A stretch of 6,780 nt of DNA from Pseudomonadota bacterium (GTDB taxonomy: Bacteria; Desulfobacterota; BSN033; WVXP01; G020346125): the NCBI GenBank assembly GCA_030608745.1, contig JAUWDQ010000143.1, positions 1 to 6,780 on the forward strand, given 5' to 3'. Shown here in pieces: positions 1 through 5,206 of the stretch; the first letter of the stretch is position 1; each line of letters opens with the position of its first letter. A program made the position numbers and the translations under genes. The notes below the pieces were generated by a model, which worked only from the letters and a program-made list of their open reading frames with translations, was not told the origin of the DNA and did not search any database.

Positions 1-98
1 AGCGTACTTCTATGTACGCCTCATTCCTCAGGATTTGGGCGCCTTGCATCTGGATCTTTTTTCTTTGCTGTCTTATTCTGACTTTTTACAATGAGGTC
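1..98. repeat. Right half of a dispersed inverted-repeat element (cut by window edge)
   Basis: The stretch opens with a hairpin (GCGTAC 2-7 pairing with GTACGC 14-19) and ends with GACTTTTTACAATGAGGTC (80-98). The reverse complement of that terminal arm matches 15 of 19 bases of GACGGCTTCGTAAAAAGTC at 6706-6724. The central hairpin also matches the one at 6761-6780, so this is the right half of the element whose left half ends the window, in the same orientation. About 25 T-rich bases (around 55-79) separate the CATCTGGA block from the terminal arm, where the other copy has the two blocks adjoining. No protein is encoded. I recall similar elements as multicopy in deltaproteobacterial genomes, but that is unverified. 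Confidence 0.7.
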
Positions 99-214
99 AT
101 CTTTGTCTAAAAAATATTTTCAGCTCTTCTGCCTCGGTTCATCACGTGATACCAGGCATCCGGATATTCTATTCTCAACGGTCTGGACATAGAAACATAG
201 TATCAAAAACGAGA

Positions 215-241
215 AAAAGAGGTCAATGGGTGACCCCTTTT
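215..241 (-). terminator. Rho-independent terminator after the radical SAM gene
   Basis: The arms AAAAGAGGTCA (215-225) and TGACCCCTTTT (231-241) form an 11-position stem with one mismatch (220 against 236) and a 5 nt loop. Read on the minus strand, the hairpin begins about 30 nt past the stop codon of the radical SAM gene. It is followed by a T-rich tail (CTTTTTCTCGTTTTTG), as expected for intrinsic termination of leftward transcription. The A/T-rich outer stem could also work weakly for rightward transcripts. Confidence 0.75.
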
Positions 242-272
242 CTGTCGAAGTGTTTCATGTGTAGAGACTGAC

Positions 273-1712
273 TCAGCCCCTTACTAAAATATGTCTCAAT
301 GTCTTTGCAAAGCGTCTCTTCTCCCAGATCTCCGTCTTTAACACTCCCAATAAAAGGAAGGGTAGGATCATGAATAACCGAATCAGATCTGGGCGTGTAA
401 ATAGCTCTATTTTGTAAGCCTTTTTAACTGCCGCCTTTATACGAGAGGCAGTATAGAAATTGAATTTGATCTTCGTGCTTATTTCCTTCAATTTTTTTCG
501 GCCAAACCGGTCAGAATAGACAGAACCACCTATACGGTCATAATAGTATCCAGATGTCTTATCTACCAGTTCTTTCAGGGGTGAATACCTTTCTATTCTC
601 AGTTTCTGGAAAGTTATGGAATCCACTTTCAACTTCTTTGCAAATTCTGGGATGTATAGCATCTCCTCTTCTGTCTCACCGATATTCCCATAGATGAAGT
701 AGGCGTGAATATAGAAGTTGTATCTGTTCAGAACCTTAAAAGCCTCCCTCACTTGTTTTACGGTGAAACCCTTGTGGAGTTGTTTGAGGATCCGATCATG
801 GGGAGATTCTATTCCAATCAAGAAGAGTTTGAACCCTGCCTTCTGTGCCTTCTCTAAAAGCCGTGGGTTCTTTGCTATCTCTATTCGAGACTGAACAATG
901 AAGCTTTTCTTTATTTTATTTTCGATGATGAGCTCACATAATTTTTCACTTCTCTCTGGATTTGTAAAGAAATTGTCATCACTGAAGAGGATCACATCAG
1001 CAGTGATAGTCTTCATCTCCTCAATCACCGATTCGAGAGGCCTCTCTGAGTAATTCCGTTTCTGTCCAAGGGGGTTAAGGTTGAAGGTGCAAAACTTACA
1101 GTTGTAAGGACAACCCCTGGTAGTCAGAATCGTATCGAAGGTTATATTAGTTATCCTCGTATTGTTCAAAACCGCATTGTACTTACACCTTCTCAGTGAT
1201 CTATCCGGGAAAGGAATACTATCAACGTCAGGTAAGGGTCTGTTGTTATTGTGAATGGTCTTACCGTTCTCTCTGTATGAGATGCCTAAAATCTCTCTAT
1301 AAGGCCTCCCCATGACGATCTCCTTGATGGTCTCTTCTCCCTCACCCCTGACAATAACATCAATATTGGGGCATCTCTCAAAGAGATAGTCCACCTCCTC
1401 GGTTGCCTTATAACCACCTACCACAGTAGGCACTTCCCCTGGTAACTTACAAACAAGCTCACAAACCTCCTTAAAATGACTGTTCCATACAATACTGATA
1501 CACAAAAGGTCAATCTCTTTCTTGATAAACTCATTCAATCTGTCTATCTTCTGGTAACCTTTTTCATGCTTCAGGTCCAGAAGAGTCACCTTTCCCACCA
1601 GATCTTTCATACTTGTTGCAATGTATTCCAGCCCGGTGGGTGGGAAGAGGCCAAGGATGATGGTAGAACTTTTATGATAAGGGTTTAAGGCAAGAGCGTG
1701 GTTATATTTCAT
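273..1712 (-). CDS. B12-binding-type radical SAM protein, function unassigned
   Basis: This is a 479-residue cytosolic protein from ATG 1712. Residues about 1-140 look like the cobalamin-binding Rossmann domain of BchE-like radical SAM enzymes: ALALNPY (6-12), FPPTGLEYIA (23-32), VVGG (97-100) and VRGEGE (121-126). It has no canonical DxHxxG motif; DLKHEKG (46-52) has the wrong spacing, so any cobalamin would bind without a His ligand. The linker PFPDR (167-171) leads to the radical SAM core with Cys201, Cys205 and Cys208 (CPYNCKFC) for the 4Fe-4S cluster, then SDDNFF (244-249) and GIES (300-303). A hydrophobic stretch lies near the C terminus (443-458). The open frame extends to a TTG at 1796, but that TTG is also the first three bases of a promoter -35 box, so I prefer ATG 1712; neither start has a clear Shine-Dalgarno. 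The family methylates or rearranges unactivated carbons in lipids, pigments and antibiotics. The substrate here is unknown. The gene is more AT-rich than the ATP-grasp genes and runs divergently from them. Confidence 0.9.
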   Translation of the reverse strand: MKYNHALALNPYHKSSTIILGLFPPTGLEYIATSMKDLVGKVTLLDLKHEKGYQKIDRLNEFIKKEIDLLCISIVWNSHFKEVCELVCKLPGEVPTVVGGYKATEEVDYLFERCPNIDVIVRGEGEETIKEIVMGRPYREILGISYRENGKTIHNNNRPLPDVDSIPFPDRSLRRCKYNAVLNNTRITNITFDTILTTRGCPYNCKFCTFNLNPLGQKRNYSERPLESVIEEMKTITADVILFSDDNFFTNPERSEKLCELIIENKIKKSFIVQSRIEIAKNPRLLEKAQKAGFKLFLIGIESPHDRILKQLHKGFTVKQVREAFKVLNRYNFYIHAYFIYGNIGETEEEMLYIPEFAKKLKVDSITFQKLRIERYSPLKELVDKTSGYYYDRIGGSVYSDRFGRKKLKEISTKIKFNFYTASRIKAAVKKAYKIELFTRPDLIRLFMILPFLLLGVLKTEIWEKRRFAKTLRHILVRG

Positions 1713-1767
1713 TGATTGAATTATGTATTGAGAGAAATGCTTTTCGTTGGTAATGGATTCCTTGGTT

Positions 1768-1796
1768 TTTCTACCAAAGGGGAAGGGTAAAGTCAA
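1768..1796 (-). promoter_or_regulatory. Sigma70-like promoter for the radical SAM gene
   Basis: On the minus strand, TTGACT (1796-1791) is followed by a 17 nt spacer and TAGAAA (1773-1768). That is 5/6 of the -35 consensus and 4/6 of the -10 consensus at ideal spacing. Transcription would start near 1761, giving a leader of about 48 nt before ATG 1712. The promoter overlaps the longest open frame from TTG 1796, which argues against that TTG as the start codon. Confidence 0.5.
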
Positions 1797-1908
1797 GCGT
1801 TTTCGTTAAAAAGATTTTCAGGGCACATACTGGCTATTCACCCCACAAACAACAGGGCTTACGAACCACCTTGTAGCTATCCTTTTTGGAAAATGGACGA
1901 TTTCTAAC

Positions 1909-2027
1909 GAGACTGGCGAAAAAGTTCAAACATGGTATTTTGGCCATTTGGAACCCTTGTAAAATCAAATACTTACAAACCATGTGAGACCATAAAATTG
2001 CAAATCTTAGGGTTTTTCGACAGTCTC
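1909..2027. mobile_element. 119 bp MITE-like palindromic element
   Basis: The terminal inverted repeats are GAGACTGGCGAAAAA (1909-1923) and TTTTTCGACAGTCTC (2013-2027), which match at 14 of 15 positions. Nested inside are ACATGGT (1930-1936) against ACCATGT (1979-1985), and a central hairpin TTGTAA (1957-1962) / TTACAA (1973-1978) with a 10 nt loop. A 3 bp AAC flanks both ends (1906-1908, 2028-2030) and could be a target duplication. It encodes no protein. The layout is that of a non-autonomous miniature transposon moved in trans, or a folded intergenic repeat; the parent transposase is not in the window. Confidence 0.55.
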
Positions 2028-2208
2028 AACTGAAATATGAAGATTCTTCGGGTGTCGCCGCATACCATGTTTCAAACGGACGTAAATGGGATACACTACT
2101 ATACTCGGGTTGATATCTCAGCATAGAATCTCTCAGGGTTTTCCCCTCCTCTTACTATGAACCAACCCCGGCTTTACCTCCGCCCGGTTCCAGGCAATCC
2201 TGAAGCAT

Positions 2209-2380
2209 TCAGTGGATCATAGCGCCAGAATATATTCCCTTAACAACAAGTCCCCTATCACAAAATGCTTTAAGGACCTGATCATTGCTGTTAAGATGTA
2301 GGTTGGCTAAACGATCGTATAGGGCGTTAAGTTCCCCGGTTTTCTTCAAAGCCTTGGGCAACTGATTTAGTTATGTCCAT
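2209..2380 (-). pseudogene. Possible frameshifted remnant of a small unrecognised gene
   Basis: On the minus strand, ATG 2380 begins MDITKSVA. If one of the three Cs at about 2356-2358 is treated as an extra base, the reading passes smoothly into KALKKTGELNALYDRLANLH and on to a TGA at 2209-2211, giving about 56 residues. The downstream frame alone is a 50-codon ORF from TTG 2361. The joined sequence is helical and amphipathic, with protein-like composition. Short open pieces continue in the same direction, for example 2026-2124. There is no ribosome binding site, I do not recognise the family, and the 5' end overlaps the promoter of the opposite operon. This may simply be chance. Confidence 0.3.
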
Positions 2381-2409
2381 TGACAATTTGACGAGTTGTT
2401 CATTAGATT
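2380..2409 (+). promoter_or_regulatory. Sigma70-like promoter of the two-gene ATP-grasp operon
   Basis: TTGACA (2380-2385, perfect -35) is followed by an 18 nt spacer and TAGATT (2404-2409, 4/6 of the -10 consensus). The predicted transcript starts near 2416, giving a leader of about 24 nt to ATG 2440. The -35 lies in CATTGACAAT (2378-2387), whose core ATTG-A-CAAT is a small inverted repeat. The same 10-mer covers the -35 of the promoter at 6669. Confidence 0.55.
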
Positions 2410-2439
2410 AAGCGATACAAATCCATCTTTCTTCCCATT

Positions 2440-3909
2440 ATGAAAAACGATCTCAGCGACCTAATAAGATTGATCAATGATCGAGGAGATTTCTTCTTTG
2501 GTATGGGCGTTTCCGCCTTCATGCGAATAATACCCGCCTTTTTCCTGAGAAGTTATCGCATCATTGCCTACAAGGACTCCATGGATCTCGATGAAATTGG
2601 AAGGTATTGCAGCGCTTTCAGCCTCCAAAGGGATCATCCAGAAGAAGGGGCATCCCCAGAGGATTCAGTCGACTCGACGTTCCTGTTGAGAAATCCTCGT
2701 GTTCGAGAATACATCGATGGTTTCAAGGGCAGGATCCATCTGTTCGTCTATCAGAGCACCGAGGGGATTGAAGAGATGTGTCGGGAATTCGGCTGGAACA
2801 TCATCGGAAATCCGACCAGGTTAAAAAGGGAATTCGGGGATAAGGGGAACTTTCGGCAGATTCTCCAACAGCTTCACCTTCCCCTCATCCCCGGTGTGCA
2901 AATCTCCCGGGATGAGCTGATCGGGAGGGGATACCACGAGTTGTCCATGGACCTGGGAAGGAAGTTAGTTTTACAATTACCCGATATCACGAAGGGGGGA
3001 GGAAGGGGAACCTTTTTCATTCAATCGGAAAAGGATTACCTGGATTTCCTGGGGTATATCTCCACGGGATCGTACCGAGGATACGAGATTAATAGGGTGA
3101 ATGTTACCCAATTGATCGAGGGATTTCCCGCCAGCGTGGCCGTCTGCGCTACTCGATATGGCGCCTTGATTTCGAGCATCCAGACCCAGGTCATGGATAT
3201 TCCGGAGGTTCTGAAGGTTCACCGGGGAAACGGGTTTTTCTGCGGTCATGATTGGACGTATAGGCGCTACTCGACTTCCTTGCAGGAACGGATCACGAGG
3301 ATAGCCCAGAAATTGAGCGGGTATATGTGGGACAGGGGGTATCGGGGAATTTTCGGAATTGATCTCGTTGTGGATGAGAGAGCGGGTGAGGTTTACCCAG
3401 TGGAATGCAATACCCGGTACACGGGGGCCTTTCCCATGCTCTCCATGCACCACCTCATAAACGGCGCAATCCCGATGGATCTGTTTCATATCCTCGAATT
3501 TTTGGATGTGGATTACCAGATCGATGTGGATATGCTGAACCAAGCTTACCGAAAACGGATCAGTGGGAGTCACATCATCCTCTTCAATAAGAAGCATGTC
3601 CCCTTGAAGGTGGGCGTGAATGTAAGATCCGGCGTCTACCGACACGTCCCCGGGGAACACCGCATAGAATTCATCCGGCAGGGTTTGAGGTATGAGGATC
3701 TCAGCGGTGAGGATGAATTCATCCTCACAGATGGGGTTCCCTGCAAGGGGAGTACCGTTGTCTTCAATGATGAGCTGACCAGAGTTTGCCGGATCCTCTT
3801 TCCCTTTCAAATCATCGAATCCCCCGGGAAGCTGAATGAGAAAGCGAGGGAAATCGTTAATCTGGTCTATGACCAATTCGGCTTTCAACCCCTGGGGACG
3901 GGGTATTGA
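2440..3909 (+). CDS. ATP-grasp ligase, carbamoyl-phosphate-synthase/biotin-carboxylase-like
   Basis: This 489-residue soluble enzyme should activate a carboxylate as acyl-phosphate with ATP and join it to a nucleophile; its substrates are unknown. Residues about 15-125 form a Rossmann-like pre-ATP-grasp region (FFFGMGVSAF at 18-27). The ATP-grasp core runs from about 133 to 340: DKGNF (134-138), the glycine-rich loop KGGGRGTFFI (185-194), LIEGFPASVAV (225-235) with Glu227 for the adenine/hinge region, GIDLV (306-310), and the metal-binding E-x-N-x-R at Glu322, Asn324 and Arg326. The strand that normally carries the ATP-binding Lys reads LVLQLP (176-181), with Gln179 in its place. Residues about 371-489 form a C-terminal domain I cannot name. 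ATG 2440 has no Shine-Dalgarno. An in-frame ATG at 2503 follows GAGGAG by 14 nt, but using it would remove the first Rossmann strand. An in-frame TAG at 2404 rules out an upstream ATG. First gene of an operon with the next ligase. Confidence 0.85.
   Translation: MKNDLSDLIRLINDRGDFFFGMGVSAFMRIIPAFFLRSYRIIAYKDSMDLDEIGRYCSAFSLQRDHPEEGASPEDSVDSTFLLRNPRVREYIDGFKGRIHLFVYQSTEGIEEMCREFGWNIIGNPTRLKREFGDKGNFRQILQQLHLPLIPGVQISRDELIGRGYHELSMDLGRKLVLQLPDITKGGGRGTFFIQSEKDYLDFLGYISTGSYRGYEINRVNVTQLIEGFPASVAVCATRYGALISSIQTQVMDIPEVLKVHRGNGFFCGHDWTYRRYSTSLQERITRIAQKLSGYMWDRGYRGIFGIDLVVDERAGEVYPVECNTRYTGAFPMLSMHHLINGAIPMDLFHILEFLDVDYQIDVDMLNQAYRKRISGSHIILFNKKHVPLKVGVNVRSGVYRHVPGEHRIEFIRQGLRYEDLSGEDEFILTDGVPCKGSTVVFNDELTRVCRILFPFQIIESPGKLNEKAREIVNLVYDQFGFQPLGTGY
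3707..3728. repeat. Perfect 22 bp palindrome inside the first ATP-grasp gene
   Basis: The arm GTGAGGATGAA (3707-3717) is followed without a gap by its exact reverse complement (3718-3728), centred on an EcoRI-like GAATTC. It lies in the C-terminal coding region and encodes part of GEDEFILT. The 10-mer GAATTCATCC within it also occurs at 3667-3676. It could act as a protein-binding site or be a chance product of the coding sequence. Confidence 0.6.
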
Positions 3910-3936
3910 TCCGATGTGTTACCAGGTTTTTCCGGC

Positions 3937-5163
3937 ATGAAAAGGAATATCGTTTTATTCACCGGGATCCAGCGATTTTGTCGAACCCTCAAGGAGAGGG
4001 GGTACCGCATCGCGATACTGCGGGAGAAGGGTGAGCAGTTAAACGAAAGGGAAGAGGTCGATTACGTTATCGATTACGATCCCCGACATCTGGATGGATT
4101 GGCCGAAACGCTGAAGGGACTGCCGTTTAGGAAGAGGGTATTGACGGTCATAAATCGGAGGGAGAAACGGGTAAAGGAGTTTGCGGTGCTGAATATGGCT
4201 TTGGGTAGGAAAGGGATTGGATTAGAGCAAGCCGAATGGTTGAGCGACAAATATTTCATGAGGAAACGGATGTCCCAGGTCGACCCATCAATCGTGCCTG
4301 AATTTCAGTACTTTGAGTATCCAAGCACGTCCCCCCGCCACCTCCGGATCGGGTTTCCCCTGATGGTCAAACCGAGAAATCTTTTCAAAAGTATACTCAT
4401 CGCTCGGTGCAATGGACTTAGTGACCTGGAACGGACACTTCGGACTTTCGAGACCCGCGTAAGTGAAACGGAGAGTCGGCATGGAGTCGTTCTGAAGAAG
4501 GGGCTACTCGTAGAGGAGTTCCTTCAGGGAAATGAGCTTTCCATTGATTCCTTCGTGTCGCCAAGGGGGAAGATCTATCATTCTCCCGTTGTAGATCTCG
4601 TACCGGCCAAGGATATAGGGATCGAAGATTACCATGTATTCGGCCGGATGCTGCCGACTCAATTCGGTCCATCCCAAGTGGTAGCCATCGAGAAGGTAGC
4701 CGAAAAGGGGATTCGGGCTTTACAGTTGGTCAACTCACCGGCCCACATTGATATGGTCTATACCCCAACGGGGCCTAAGGTGCTCGAGGTGGGAGCGCGG
4801 GTGGGGGGCTACCGATCCGAGATGATGAAACTATCCTTCGGCATCGACCTGGATGAGGTAGCCTTCTCTCATTCCCTGGGTAAGGGGGGCGATTTAGTTC
4901 CCAAATTCGAAAAAAGCACTGCCGTGCTGGAATTCTTTCCCCGTCAAGAAGGTACATTAAAGGGTATCAAGGGGTTAGAAGAGGTGAGAAGGCTCGGATC
5001 CTTCCACAGGCTGCGTCAGAGGATGAATTTGGGGGAAAGGGTTGGACTTGCCCGGCAGGGATACCGGTGCTCCCTCTTCGTCCTTTTGAATCATGAGGAC
5101 CCATCGGTGGTCAAGGGGGATGTGGAGGTGGCGAGGGGGATTATAAGCTTCGAAGTGGGATGA
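3937..5163 (+). CDS. ATP-grasp ligase resembling L-amino-acid ligases
   Basis: From ATG 3937 the product is 408 residues and soluble. Residues 4-30 are an N-terminal Rossmann strand and helix (NIVLFTG). The ATP-grasp core includes DKYFMRKRM (104-112), LMVKPRN with Lys145, LLVEEFLQGNELSIDSF (190-206) with Glu193/Glu194, AHIDM (269-273) and LEVGARVGG (283-291) with Glu284 and Arg288. The E-x-G-x-R form, rather than E-x-N, is common in the BacD-like L-amino-acid-ligase branch. GTLKGIKGLEEV (339-350) resembles the C-terminal domain of that branch. Such enzymes make dipeptides or amides from amino acids; the substrates here cannot be read. The loop after Lys145 (PRNLFKS) lacks the usual glycines. 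The frame can extend to GTG 3916, only 6 bp after the preceding stop. ATG 3937 has AGG 11 nt upstream and starts directly at the first strand, so I prefer it. Same operon as the preceding ligase, 27 bp gap, probably co-transcribed. Confidence 0.85.
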   Translation: MKRNIVLFTGIQRFCRTLKERGYRIAILREKGEQLNEREEVDYVIDYDPRHLDGLAETLKGLPFRKRVLTVINRREKRVKEFAVLNMALGRKGIGLEQAEWLSDKYFMRKRMSQVDPSIVPEFQYFEYPSTSPRHLRIGFPLMVKPRNLFKSILIARCNGLSDLERTLRTFETRVSETESRHGVVLKKGLLVEEFLQGNELSIDSFVSPRGKIYHSPVVDLVPAKDIGIEDYHVFGRMLPTQFGPSQVVAIEKVAEKGIRALQLVNSPAHIDMVYTPTGPKVLEVGARVGGYRSEMMKLSFGIDLDEVAFSHSLGKGGDLVPKFEKSTAVLEFFPRQEGTLKGIKGLEEVRRLGSFHRLRQRMNLGERVGLARQGYRCSLFVLLNHEDPSVVKGDVEVARGIISFEVG

Positions 5164-5206
5164 AAACCTTCGCCAGTAATAATATGAGTTGCGAGGACTT
5201 AAGGCA
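5164..5206. other. Short gap between convergent genes, no clear terminator
   Basis: Only 43 bp separate the TGA at 5161-5163 from the opposing TGA at 5207-5209. The best fold is CCTTCGC (5167-5173) against GCGAGG (5191-5196), with one bulge, a loop of about 17 nt and no following T-run on either strand. This is too weak to call an intrinsic terminator. The two convergent transcripts may overlap or end by another mechanism. Confidence 0.5.

Larger units (their letters stand above)
1797..2439. other. Intergenic region with few genes between divergent genes
   Basis: This 643 bp stretch has no convincing intact gene on either strand. It holds a MITE-like element (1909-2027), short minus-strand open pieces that may be a decayed gene (2026-2124 and 2209-2380), and the promoter of the ATP-grasp operon (2380-2409). 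A 29-codon plus frame at 2037-2126 has no ribosome binding site. I see nothing supportable in 1797-1908. Confidence 0.6.

Noticed and set aside
46..52. DLKHEKG (residues 46-52 of the radical SAM protein) as a cobalamin DxHxxG motif
   Set aside because: The His and Gly are each one position too far from the Asp, and the motif lies on the second strand of the fold rather than after the usual one. Coordinates given are residue numbers.
91..192. 33-codon plus frame beginning at the end of the left repeat
   Set aside because: No ribosome binding site, no recognisable sequence, and the start lies within the repeat arm.
2037..2126. 29-codon plus frame starting MKILRVSP, like some glycosyltransferase N termini
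   Set aside because: Too short, no ribosome binding site, stops at TAG with no convincing continuation. The similarity is limited to a few common residues.
1797..2439. Precursor peptide gene for a ribosomal peptide pathway
   Set aside because: I looked on both strands for a short ORF with a ribosome binding site and a core-like or repeated C terminus next to the ATP-grasp and radical SAM genes. None was convincing.
2977..3888. 303-codon open frame on the minus strand
   Set aside because: It is antisense to the first ATP-grasp gene, which has clear family motifs along the same stretch. The translation shows no recognisable domain, so it is a shadow frame.
5164..5206. Shared terminator between the convergent genes
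   Set aside because: The only stem is short, bulged and wide-looped, and there is no T-run on either strand.
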